NCBI GenBank assembly: GCA_021828345.1
Contig: JAJZJI010000050.1
Span: forward strand, 1 to 8,492
Direction: 5' to 3'
DNA from: Microcaldota archaeon
GTDB taxonomy: Archaea > Micrarchaeota > Micrarchaeia > Micrarchaeales > Micrarchaeaceae
Length of the DNA stretch: 8,492 nt
The notes under the pieces were generated by a model, which saw nothing but the letters and a program-made list of their open reading frames with translations, made no database searches and was not told the origin of the DNA. Position 1 is the stretch's first letter; each line of letters begins with the position of its first letter. Shown one piece after another: positions 1-6,672 of this stretch. Both the position numbers and the translations under genes were made by a program.

Positions 1-704
1 GATATTATTGCAAATATTGGATTTGTAAATCCAAGCAACACTTGTATAGGATAATAAACAGCAAAACCAATTGGGAGTACAAGTGTGAATATAAGCTGTA
101 TTATGCTGCCATATATACCCAACGGATAGGAATTGGCGGACCATGAGATATTTAGCATGCTATTTGTAAATTGGGCAGAATTCATAAATAGGTATGCAAG
201 GATGGTTATAAGCAAAAATAACATTACAAGCGCTGCAATGCCTAGTAACATACCAAAAACAAAGATTGCAATTGATAACAATTGCAATTTTAAGTTTGCA
301 AGTGAATATATTATTAGCAATAATGACCCCATTAATCCTGCAATACCCGTTAAATTCCCAGGATAACCAGATAGTATGCATGTTATTTTACCAAATGGCC
401 TAATTAAATATTTATCAAGCTCTCCAGCACGCATGCCATTTACGATATTCCATGGGACAATAAAATACCATACAAAACCAATTGTAAATCCAGCAGTATT
501 TGACAGCAATAATAATTGAAAGTAGCTCCATCCAGGTATTCCTTGAGATATAGAGTATATTATTGTTACAGGTATATATGTAAATATTACGCCAAAACTG
601 CCTACAATAACCCATATTAAGCCCTGCAACCTATAAATAAAGAATTCCTTCCAGTGATATTTTTGACATAGTATAAAATATTTTATATTTTCAATAAGTT
701 CCAT
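1..704 (-). CDS. ABC-2 type exporter permease, second subunit (3' end cut by window)
   Basis: An open frame runs from an ATG at 704 to the left edge, giving 234 residues without a stop. The protein is strongly hydrophobic, with about six membrane segments. A cytoplasmic loop at residues 91-104 (MRAGELDKYLIRPF) matches the 'G-x-LD-x-yL-x-rP' motif of ABC-2 permeases of the COG3694 kind (ABC2_membrane_6). The start is one base after the stop of the upstream permease and has a GGTGG Shine-Dalgarno 5 nt before the ATG. It should pair with the permease at 706-1497 to form the membrane channel driven by the ATPase at 1503-2489. The substrate cannot be read from sequence. The family assignment is fairly secure. 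The C-terminus lies outside the window. Confidence 0.85.
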   Translation of the reverse strand, partial: MELIENIKYFILCQKYHWKEFFIYRLQGLIWVIVGSFGVIFTYIPVTIIYSISQGIPGWSYFQLLLLSNTAGFTIGFVWYFIVPWNIVNGMRAGELDKYLIRPFGKITCILSGYPGNLTGIAGLMGSLLLIIYSLANLKLQLLSIAIFVFGMLLGIAALVMLFLLITILAYLFMNSAQFTNSMLNISWSANSYPLGIYGSIIQLIFTLVLPIGFAVYYPIQVLLGFTNPIFAII

Positions 705-705
705 T

Positions 706-1497
706 TTAACCACCCACTGAAGATATTTTTTTCTTTACATGATTCCATAAAAAATACCCTAAAATGCTCAATGCAAAAAGCCAAAGAAGTCCTAACAGTA
801 TATAGTAGAGATATGCGCTGCTTGGAATTATTCCTATTAATATTGATGTTGGCACATATGTAAACATCTGAAATGGCAGCAACAATGTTATGTTGCTAAT
901 ATAACTTGGAAAAAATGTAAGTGGCATTACTGCGCCACTAAATATTGATGCCACATTCATAAATAAAATTGACATGCCAAATGCTGATGTTGTATATATT
1001 GCAAGCGAGCCGATTATAAATTGTATTACATTTATTATTGCATATCCGATAAGCATGATTATCATGAATGTAACTATTGAAAGCATACTTGTTGATATTC
1101 CTAAATAATAAAGCACAAACATAATAGTAATGATCACAGGGGGCAAAACGAGCACATTATCCGCAAGGGACTCTACAAAGACCATGTAGACATAGTTCAC
1201 TGGCTTTATTAACGATTTAGCAATATTTCCTGTTTTTATGTCATCTGATAATATCCTATCATTCATCGAATCTATTATCAAAAATACCGCGCTGCCTATT
1301 ACAAAATATGCATCTATTTGCATAAGACTAAATCCGCCTATTTCTGATAAATGTCCTCCCAAATATATGATATTCCATACAAATATCATTAGTATATATG
1401 TAAGCAGCCTGCCGATTGTTGAAATTAAATAATCCTTAAAATAAGCGATATTATCCTTTATCGATATCTTAAAAAATGCGATATATGGATTATTCAT
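706..1497 (-). CDS. ABC-2 type exporter permease, first subunit
   Basis: This 263-residue protein has about six hydrophobic segments. It carries the family's cytoplasmic loop around residues 86-101 (DIKTGNIAKSLIKPVN), and a conserved-looking 'SGAVMPLTFFPSYI...LPFQ' stretch at about 187-210 that is typical of COG4587/DUF990 permeases. A GTG at 1506 would overlap the ATPase stop by 4 bases. I prefer the ATG at 1497: the GTGAG containing that GTG sits at Shine-Dalgarno distance, and the ATPase gene shows the same arrangement. It lies between the ATPase gene and the second permease with gaps of 5 and 1 bases, so the three are one transcription unit. The likely role is half of the membrane channel of an exporter of unknown cargo. 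Confidence 0.85.
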   Translation of the reverse strand: MNNPYIAFFKISIKDNIAYFKDYLISTIGRLLTYILMIFVWNIIYLGGHLSEIGGFSLMQIDAYFVIGSAVFLIIDSMNDRILSDDIKTGNIAKSLIKPVNYVYMVFVESLADNVLVLPPVIITIMFVLYYLGISTSMLSIVTFMIIMLIGYAIINVIQFIIGSLAIYTTSAFGMSILFMNVASIFSGAVMPLTFFPSYISNITLLLPFQMFTYVPTSILIGIIPSSAYLYYILLGLLWLFALSILGYFLWNHVKKKISSVGG

Positions 1498-1502
1498 CGA
1501 AC

Positions 1503-2489
1503 TCACTTTTTCTTATCAAATGATTTATAGAGTTTTGATAGCACATAGCTAAGATGCGGTTCTGATACTCTATAATCAAACACATGCCTGCTGTTTAGCA
1601 TCTTTAGAAATTCCTTATTTTTGAGCATTGATGGTTTTACCTCAATTTTTGCCATATCGCCAGTTTTTTGCATAATGCGACCATAACGCTTAAAATTAAT
1701 TTGTCTTAGGTTTGTACTATATATTTCAACAACGCGATTATCCCCAAATATGCGTTCTAATTCCTTTTTAGTTCCATCAAACTCCTTTCTGCCCTTATTT
1801 ATCACAATCACATGATCCGCAATCTCAATATCCTCAACTATATGTGTTGTTAACAGAAATGTTGTGCCCAATTTCTCTCTTGCTATACTTATTGCCTCTT
1901 TTAATGCAAATTTTGATGGAAGGTCTACACCTATTGTCGGCTCGTCTAAAAATACAATTTTTGGGTTGTGCAACATTGAGGCTACAAAATTACATTTCAT
2001 TTGCTCCCCAAGAGAGAGTGTCCTAACAGGCTTTTTATATACGTCTTTAAGAGAGAGCATTTTAATATATAACTTGAGCCTTTTCTCAAATTCCTTTTCT
2101 GGTATTTTATACATGCTTTTCATAAAATTAAACGTATCTATAGCAGGCAAATTCCAGTACAATTGGCCGTGTGCACCAAGCACAACACCCATTTTTAATG
2201 CTAATTTTTTACGATCGTTATATGGAGATAGTTCATCGACTATTATTCGCCCTTTATCAGAGTATAGTATACCGGTCATCATTTTAATTAGCGTTGATTT
2301 GCCGCTGCCATTCTTTCCGAGTAGGGCAACTATGCTTCCTTTTTTTATATTAAGGCTTATATTCCGTACAGCGACCTTGATCACTTTTTTTCTCTTAAAG
2401 CTATTAAAAAGGCCTTTTTTAGAATTGCTCTCACTAACCTTATACTTCTTCATTACCCTATCGACTTTGATTACTATATCATTATTCAT
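1503..2489 (-). CDS. ABC transporter ATP-binding protein (COG4586-like)
   Basis: This 328-residue cytoplasmic ATPase energises the two permeases downstream. Visible motifs in order are Walker A GKNGSGKST (58-66), a Q-loop region with the family-typical GQLYWNLP (108-115), signature LSLGE (158-162), Walker B IVFLDEP (178-184), D-loop (187-190) and switch histidine H216. The 'QL-x-W-x-LP' Q-loop and 'LHNPKIVFLDEPTIGVD' resemble the COG4586 family rather than generic drug exporters. About 110 residues follow the nucleotide-binding domain, as is usual for that family. A GTG at 2498 has been read as a start, but it lies inside GGGTGAG, a good Shine-Dalgarno 5 nt before the ATG at 2489, so I use the ATG. 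It is the first gene of the exporter operon and lies 205 bp downstream of the regulator gene. Confidence 0.92.
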   Translation of the reverse strand: MNNDIVIKVDRVMKKYKVSESNSKKGLFNSFKRKKVIKVAVRNISLNIKKGSIVALLGKNGSGKSTLIKMMTGILYSDKGRIIVDELSPYNDRKKLALKMGVVLGAHGQLYWNLPAIDTFNFMKSMYKIPEKEFEKRLKLYIKMLSLKDVYKKPVRTLSLGEQMKCNFVASMLHNPKIVFLDEPTIGVDLPSKFALKEAISIAREKLGTTFLLTTHIVEDIEIADHVIVINKGRKEFDGTKKELERIFGDNRVVEIYSTNLRQINFKRYGRIMQKTGDMAKIEVKPSMLKNKEFLKMLNSRHVFDYRVSEPHLSYVLSKLYKSFDKKK

Positions 2490-2493
2490 GGTA

Positions 2494-2500
2494 CTCACCC
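2494..2500 (-). promoter_or_regulatory. Shine-Dalgarno of the ABC ATPase gene (decides the start)
   Basis: The minus strand reads GGGTGAG followed by TACC and ATG. It matches part of GGAGGTGAT, the complement of the archaeal 16S 3' end. Its presence argues that the embedded GTG is not the start codon. Confidence 0.65.
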
Positions 2501-2596
2501 GCTAATTATGCCAAAAAAACAAAAATGGCATTATACATTAAAAAACAAGCGCAATATACGAGCTAACATACCATGAAAATCACTTAATCGATATAT

Positions 2597-2621
2597 ACAT
2601 ATAAAAAATATAATATAAAAA
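2597..2621 (-). promoter_or_regulatory. candidate TATA boxes for the ABC exporter operon
   Basis: In the 205-bp gap between the regulator stop (2695) and the ATPase start (2489), the minus strand has TTTTTATA at 2621-2614 and TTTTTTATATG at 2607-2597. Either would give a leader of roughly 90-100 nt. A weaker T-run/AT box near 2538-2546 would give a short leader of about 27 nt. The region is so AT-rich that the true box cannot be chosen by eye. No small gene is visible in the gap. Confidence 0.35.
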
Positions 2622-2635
2622 GATTTCCTCAAATC
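2622..2635. promoter_or_regulatory. short dyad beside the exporter promoter, possible operator
   Basis: GATTT and AAATC form a perfect 5-bp inverted repeat around a 4-bp centre, abutting the candidate TATA box at 2614-2621 on its upstream side for the minus strand. This is a position where a winged-helix regulator could act. The arms are short and AT-rich, so chance is a real alternative. Confidence 0.25.
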
Positions 2636-2694
2636 GGATATAATATGAAATTATACTAAATTTATAACCCATAGCATTGAAGGCTTTTGTATTA

Positions 2695-3120
2695 TTAACC
2701 AGCAAAAATTAGATCTTTTATCGGTTGCAACATATTAACAAAGATAAGCGTTGTCTGTCCTATCTCATGCGTAGCCATAGGCTTTAAAACAAATAGCATT
2801 ATAAAAACAAATACACCGCCCTTCTTAAGTATGTCCTGATGTTTTTTGATATCTTTTATTACTATTTTTATAAAGCTTTTAAATTCGTAGTTTATTGCAT
2901 ATATGTGCCTTTTTCCTGAATTTTTATAGACCACAATCTTATATTTTAAGAGCGTGTTCAGATTATGCGATATATTAGTTTGCTCTATTCCCGTCTTTTT
3001 AGATATTTCACCAACAGACAGTGGCTTTTCCGCAAGAGCATTAAGTATCTTGAATCTGTTCTTATTTCCCAAAGCATCAAATATTACATTAGAAGGGTCG
3101 CGCATATAGATACCTGACAT
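2695..3120 (-). CDS. ArsR-like winged-helix transcriptional regulator with hydrophobic tail
   Basis: This is a 141-residue DNA-binding regulator. Residues 11-30 (VIFDALGNKNRFKILNALAE) are the typical ArsR/MarR entry helix. The helix-turn-helix spans about 34-60 (LSVGEISKKTGIEQTNISHN...), and the wing at 62-76 ends in RHIYAI. There are no cysteines, so the classical ArsR metal sites are absent. After the dimerisation-type helix (about 79-100) come two hydrophobic stretches (103-112 and 120-131), which is unusual for a soluble regulator and may mean membrane association. The ATG at 3120 is used because a TATA-like box lies about 24 bp upstream, fitting a leaderless mRNA. An ATG at 3105, with AGGT 6 nt before it, is the alternative. 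It precedes the exporter genes on the same strand and diverges from the DUF1059 gene. Its target is inferred, not shown. Confidence 0.8.
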   Translation of the reverse strand: MSGIYMRDPSNVIFDALGNKNRFKILNALAEKPLSVGEISKKTGIEQTNISHNLNTLLKYKIVVYKNSGKRHIYAINYEFKSFIKIVIKDIKKHQDILKKGGVFVFIMLFVLKPMATHEIGQTTLIFVNMLQPIKDLIFAG

Positions 3121-3140
3121 TATATATTGAACGGATAAGA

Positions 3141-3148
3141 ATAAAAAG
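3141..3148 (-). promoter_or_regulatory. TATA box of the winged-helix regulator gene
   Basis: The minus strand reads CTTTTTAT, centred about 24 bp upstream of the ATG at 3120. This is the expected archaeal distance from TATA box to transcription start if the message is leaderless. Confidence 0.4.
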
Positions 3149-3197
3149 CCGTATATTTTGATATTTGATTAATGATTATTAAATTTACAAAAGTAAA

Positions 3198-3233
3198 CAT
3201 ATGCGACATTTTCATATGATTTTTTTTCATATG
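3198..3233. repeat. three CATATG palindromes at exact 15-bp spacing
   Basis: CATATG occurs at 3198-3203, 3213-3218 and 3228-3233. The last two carry T-rich 5' flanks, and the middle one extends to TCATATGA. The array lies in the 152-bp divergent gap between the regulator gene (minus) and the DUF1059 gene (plus). Its right end touches the candidate TATA box of the latter. Identical palindromes at a fixed spacing look like a multi-site operator. The bound protein is unknown, and the neighbouring winged-helix protein is the obvious candidate. Confidence 0.5.
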
Positions 3234-3244
3234 TTAATAAATAG
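3233..3244 (+). promoter_or_regulatory. candidate TATA box of the DUF1059 gene
   Basis: GTTAATAAATAG is centred near 3238 and predicts transcription from about 3263. That leaves a roughly 10-nt leader just including the GTGAT Shine-Dalgarno at 3265-3269. The T-rich TTTTTTATAA at 3249-3258 is a better TATA by composition but lies too close to the ATG at 3273. Confidence 0.35.
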
Positions 3245-3272
3245 TTTCTTTTTTATAAGATAGTGTGATAAA

Positions 3273-3470
3273 ATGGCAGGAAAATATAATTTTGCAGCAA
3301 AAAATGCAGGAAAACAGTGTAATTTCGAAGTATCAGCCGAAACAAGAGAAGAAGTAATGGCAAAGGCAAAAGAACATGCAAGTATGTGCAACATATGTAA
3401 AGACATAAATGAACAGCAATTGAGTGCGGCTATAAAAGAGACACCTAGCACCGCCCAACCACAACAGTAA
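3273..3470 (+). CDS. DUF1059 family small protein
   Basis: This 65-residue soluble protein has the DUF1059 layout: a first strand, 'G-x-x-C-x-F-E-V' (residues 13-20), 'ETREEVMAKAKEHA' (23-36), then a short helix ending near residue 55. The biochemical role of the family is not established. Cys16 is the conserved central cysteine. The usual early cysteine near residue 8 is absent (YNFAAKNAG), while the family's His35 is followed by Cys39 and Cys42. That gives an H-x3-C-x2-C cluster which could bind metal. The tail (56-65) is polar and probably disordered. The ATG is preceded by GTGAT at 3 nt. It is probably monocistronic, because a palindrome and T-rich DNA follow the stop. Confidence 0.85.
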   Translation: MAGKYNFAAKNAGKQCNFEVSAETREEVMAKAKEHASMCNICKDINEQQLSAAIKETPSTAQPQQ

Positions 3471-3512
3471 ATAGATATATCTATTTTGTTTTATTGAATT
3501 TTTATTTTTTTA
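3469..3512 (+). terminator. palindrome plus T-rich tract after the DUF1059 gene
   Basis: An 18-bp perfect palindrome (3469-3486, core ATAGATATATCTAT) begins at the stop codon. It is followed by T-rich runs to 3512, including TTTTATTTTTT. Archaeal termination mainly needs T-runs, so the tract is the stronger evidence. The AT-only stem may be weak. Confidence 0.5.
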
Positions 3513-3527
3513 ATTGCCTATTTTTAG

Positions 3528-3541
3528 CAAAGCTTTTATTA
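3528..3541 (+). promoter_or_regulatory. candidate BRE/TATA for the membrane protein-xpf pair
   Basis: CAAAGCTTTTATTA resembles a purine-rich BRE followed by a TATA box. Centred near 3536, it predicts a start near 3562 and a leader of about 20 nt that contains the GAGG at 3572-3575. Confidence 0.4.
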
Positions 3542-3571
3542 GTTGAATTGGTTTATACATTATAATCGCTA

Positions 3572-3575
3572 GAGG
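3572..3575 (+). promoter_or_regulatory. Shine-Dalgarno of the GT-C-like gene
   Basis: GAGG lies 7 nt before the ATG at 3583, and no other in-frame start nearby has a comparable site. It supports the long cytoplasmic N-terminus. Confidence 0.5.
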
Positions 3576-3582
3576 CCTTTTT

Positions 3583-5982
3583 ATGAAATCTGATTCCAAT
3601 AATATAAAAAAAGAATTAGTAGAATCAAAAATTATAAAAAATGAGGAACATATCCTAAAAAGCAGAATAAAAATCCTAAACAAATATAAAAGTAAAATTC
3701 CAACAGAAAAAAAGGAGGATATATTTTTTATTGTGAAAAATAAGCTAAAAGCAAAATATGCGTACTTATTTTTAATTTATATAATAATCACGTTTATCCT
3801 TTTCATAGGGGTTACATCAAAATTAAACACTATTGCGCCGGGTGTAGGCGCAAATACATACAAAAATTTATGGAGCACATGGTGGGTTGATTATTCAACA
3901 TTTACGCTGCACCAAAGTATTTGGTATACACAGCTATTGTATCCGCCACTCGGTGCAAATCTTGCTCTCCAATCTATGGCGCCGCTTCTTAGCATATTAG
4001 CCGCGCCGTTTGAAATTTTTGGAAATGTATTTGCATATAATATAATGTTTATTTTAGGATTTATCATTTCCGGATTCTGCATGTTTATACTTGCCGAGTA
4101 TCTTACAAAAAATGATTATGCTGCATTTATTGCAAGTATAATTTACACATTCAGCGCTTTTCACATAGCGCAGGGATTTTCAAATATAGGATTTATATTT
4201 ATAGGCGGAATACCTTTGGCAATTTACTTCTTTATGAAAGTAATCAATAGAGAGCATTTAATATATAATGCAATTGGACTTGGCGTCGCAATAGTAATAA
4301 GCGCATTTATGGGTAGCATTGATCAATTTTTAATGCTATTAATTATCCTTATTATAATATTAATTGCAAATCTCACACTTAAACAATCTAGAAAATTAAT
4401 TTTAAGCAAAATGTTCCTTTTTGCAATTATTATAGCTACTTTAACTGCCGCCATACTCGGATCTTTTGGATTCATTCCCATTTTTAGTGCAATGGCTGGA
4501 CAAAATGCCTCAATTAACATAGCGCAGCAAGGATCGATACAAGCAAATATGTTATGGAGCAATGATATACTATCCTTGTTTTTACCCAGCTTCTATAACG
4601 GTGCGCTTAATGGTTTAACTTCAAGTTATTACCAGATATTTAGTGGTTATACAAATGAGCGCATTGCATATATCGGAATTATCGCATTGGCGCTCTCAAT
4701 TTACGGAATATATAAGTATGGAAAAAAGCTTTTATTATGGGTAATTATAACAATAATATTCGGTCTTCTAACATTAGGCCCGTACGTTCAATTTAATGGC
4801 TATTCCACTGGCATTCCTGGATTATATCTTTTATATAAAAATATACCACTATTTAATTATATATCACAGCCAAATAGATTTGATGTTATATTGCAGATGT
4901 GCATTGCAATACTTGCAGCATATGGGTTTGTAGAGGTAAATAAACACGTACATAAAGCAAATAAAAAAATACTTATTGCAATAGGATTGAGCGCCATAAT
5001 ATTATTTGAATCAGTAGGTTTTGTAGGAGGGGCAATAACACCTTATATTACTACTACAGTACATGTTCCACACATATACCAATTAATTAAGAATACCACT
5101 GGGAATTATTCTATATTAGTTTTACCAGCAATAAGCAATCCAACATCCAACGACCCTAATTATTATCCAGCCCTTGCAACATATTATACAGCAATAACAC
5201 ACAAGGCACTTGCTGGTGGATATGTTTCTAATGAAAATAATTCGCAAATTTCGTATATCTTTAATATACCGCTTGCAATAGAAGCATATAACATGCAAAT
5301 TGGCGGGCAATTTATTTATCAATCTCCGATTAACCAAAGTTATGTGAACCAAACGCTGCTAAGCCTTTATAATTACAACACTGCATTCATCACTGTTGAT
5401 GGTTCGGCGTACAATCAAAGCGAGCTTACATTTTTGTTATCTTATATGGATTCAATTTTTGGAACACCTAAAATATCCAATTCAACACCATCTTTATATA
5501 ATACAACTTTTGTTTATTCAACGTCAAATGCGATATCTGCATCTGTATTTAAAAATTATGTAGCCTATCCTTTATTAACACAATGGGGAGTACAGGGCGT
5601 TTTAATCAATGGATCAACAAGCGCTATGTGGACCCCGACAGGCCTTGGTGCAGTAATAGTGTACGCACCATACCAAAATAATACTAACCTTGATTATAAA
5701 ATAGCAAGCGGTTATTCCGGATTAATAAACACAACAATATCATTTAATGCGAAGACTAGCGCAAATCCAATACAGCTTGAAGTTGGGGTGCTGAATAAAA
5801 ATAATTTAATAGATAAAATCGCCATTATAAACATAACTAATGCGAATAGACTTGAACATTATAGTATATCAACGCAATTAACTTCAGGACCGATATATAC
5901 GAATACGCTTCTGTTTATTGCACAGCAGAATGGCAATGGATATTTACAAATTGATAATATAACATTTAAAAGAAGTGGATAA
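3583..5982 (+). CDS. GT-C-like multi-pass membrane protein with large exterior domain
   Basis: This 799-residue membrane protein probably belongs to the uncharacterised GT-C-type glycosyltransferase-like family (YfhO/PTPS-related membrane proteins). Residues 1-58 are a lysine-rich cytoplasmic segment. The first membrane helix is at about 59-78, and some ten more follow up to about 485. The first exterior loop has the family pattern 'NTYKNLWSTWW...LLYPPLGANL' (91-127). Most relatives I recall begin it with Gly-Asp, but here it is Ala-Asn, so a catalytic acid may be missing. 'QPNRFDVILQ' (429-438) and 'YYPALATYYTAITHKALAGGYVS' (527-549) match conserved family stretches. Residues about 486-799 form an exterior domain with 13 N-x-S/T sequons and a probable beta-sandwich at the end. 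The likely role is lipid-linked sugar transfer in envelope glycan or glycoprotein synthesis. This is inferred, with no substrate known. It is directly followed by xpf. Confidence 0.7.
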   Translation: MKSDSNNIKKELVESKIIKNEEHILKSRIKILNKYKSKIPTEKKEDIFFIVKNKLKAKYAYLFLIYIIITFILFIGVTSKLNTIAPGVGANTYKNLWSTWWVDYSTFTLHQSIWYTQLLYPPLGANLALQSMAPLLSILAAPFEIFGNVFAYNIMFILGFIISGFCMFILAEYLTKNDYAAFIASIIYTFSAFHIAQGFSNIGFIFIGGIPLAIYFFMKVINREHLIYNAIGLGVAIVISAFMGSIDQFLMLLIILIIILIANLTLKQSRKLILSKMFLFAIIIATLTAAILGSFGFIPIFSAMAGQNASINIAQQGSIQANMLWSNDILSLFLPSFYNGALNGLTSSYYQIFSGYTNERIAYIGIIALALSIYGIYKYGKKLLLWVIITIIFGLLTLGPYVQFNGYSTGIPGLYLLYKNIPLFNYISQPNRFDVILQMCIAILAAYGFVEVNKHVHKANKKILIAIGLSAIILFESVGFVGGAITPYITTTVHVPHIYQLIKNTTGNYSILVLPAISNPTSNDPNYYPALATYYTAITHKALAGGYVSNENNSQISYIFNIPLAIEAYNMQIGGQFIYQSPINQSYVNQTLLSLYNYNTAFITVDGSAYNQSELTFLLSYMDSIFGTPKISNSTPSLYNTTFVYSTSNAISASVFKNYVAYPLLTQWGVQGVLINGSTSAMWTPTGLGAVIVYAPYQNNTNLDYKIASGYSGLINTTISFNAKTSANPIQLEVGVLNKNNLIDKIAIINITNANRLEHYSISTQLTSGPIYTNTLLFIAQQNGNGYLQIDNITFKRSG

Positions 5983-6618
5983 ATGGACTTGCGCGTAATC
6001 GCAGATTTAAGAGAGAGAAATGATGAGCTATTTAAGGCGCTTGAGGATAATGGCATATTTATAGAGCATGCCACCATACCAGTAGGCGATTACATATTAT
6101 CGGATAGGCTCTGTATTGAGAGAAAGACCATAAATGATTTTCAATCTTCCATAATAGATGGCAGACTATTTGAGCAAATTGACTCCTTAAAAAATACATA
6201 TGAACTTCCCCTTATAATATTGGAGGGGAGTATTGAAGAGGTTTATATGAGCAAAGAGTCTATAAATGGCGCCATATGCTCTATTTTCCTGCGTGAGCGT
6301 ATGCAGATAATAAGATCTTCTGGGCCAATTGAAACTGCGCAGATAATCTCTACACTTGCACGGCAAGAGCAGATTATAGAATTGCGAATGCCCTCAATTA
6401 AAGGGGGCAGACGGGCATATACAAAAAAACAGGCAATGGAGTATATTATCGGGAATATACCAGGTATAGGACCTAAACTAGCCGTTGCACTTTTAACGCA
6501 TTTTAAGAACATAAAAAATATTACAAACGCAAATTTGGACGAACTAGTAAAAATAGACAAAATAGGAAGAAAAAAAGCGGAGCAGATAAAGAGCGTACTC
6601 AATGATTATTACGAATAA
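5983..6618 (+). CDS. xpf: XPF/ERCC4-type structure-specific DNA endonuclease
   Basis: This 211-residue nuclease lacks the helicase part of Hef/XPF, like the short crenarchaeal XPF. The ERCC4 nuclease domain covers about 1-130, with D8, the catalytic GDY (35-37) and ERK (46-48), and LIILEG (77-82). Two helix-hairpin-helix motifs follow, IPGIGPKLAVALLTHF (159-174) and LVKIDKIGRKKAEQI (188-202). They would bind the DNA duplex and aid dimerisation. Known short XPFs act as dimers on flaps, forks and other branched DNA in repair, with PCNA. The C-terminal residues 203-210 (KSVLNDYY) resemble a degenerate PCNA-binding box. The ATG abuts the stop of the membrane-protein gene with zero spacing, so translation is probably coupled. 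No separate promoter is visible. Confidence 0.92.
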   Translation: MDLRVIADLRERNDELFKALEDNGIFIEHATIPVGDYILSDRLCIERKTINDFQSSIIDGRLFEQIDSLKNTYELPLIILEGSIEEVYMSKESINGAICSIFLRERMQIIRSSGPIETAQIISTLARQEQIIELRMPSIKGGRRAYTKKQAMEYIIGNIPGIGPKLAVALLTHFKNIKNITNANLDELVKIDKIGRKKAEQIKSVLNDYYE

Positions 6619-6637
6619 TCGATACATTAAATTTTAT

Positions 6638-6664
6638 ATATAAACGTTGTATATATGTTTATAT
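6638..6664. terminator. inverted repeat between convergent xpf and rpsB
   Basis: The arms ATATAAAC (6638-6645) and GTTTATAT (6657-6664) flank an 11-nt loop in the 54-bp gap between the two convergent stops. It could serve as a two-way terminator. It is AT-only apart from one G-C pair, and no strong T-run follows on either strand, so support is weak. Confidence 0.3.
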
Positions 6665-6672
6665 TTAAGTAT

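Noticed and set aside
133..615. Short frames on both strands at the left end
   Set aside because: They overlap the continuous permease frame from 704 to 1, which has the ABC-2 loop motif and correct operon spacing.
1864..2505. Long plus-strand open frame opposite the ABC ATPase
   Set aside because: It is an antisense shadow of a gene with all ABC motifs, and its translation has no recognisable domain.
2581..2625. AT-rich stretch as a replication origin
   Set aside because: There is no repeated origin-recognition motif and no orc1/cdc6 gene nearby. Promoter sequence explains it adequately.
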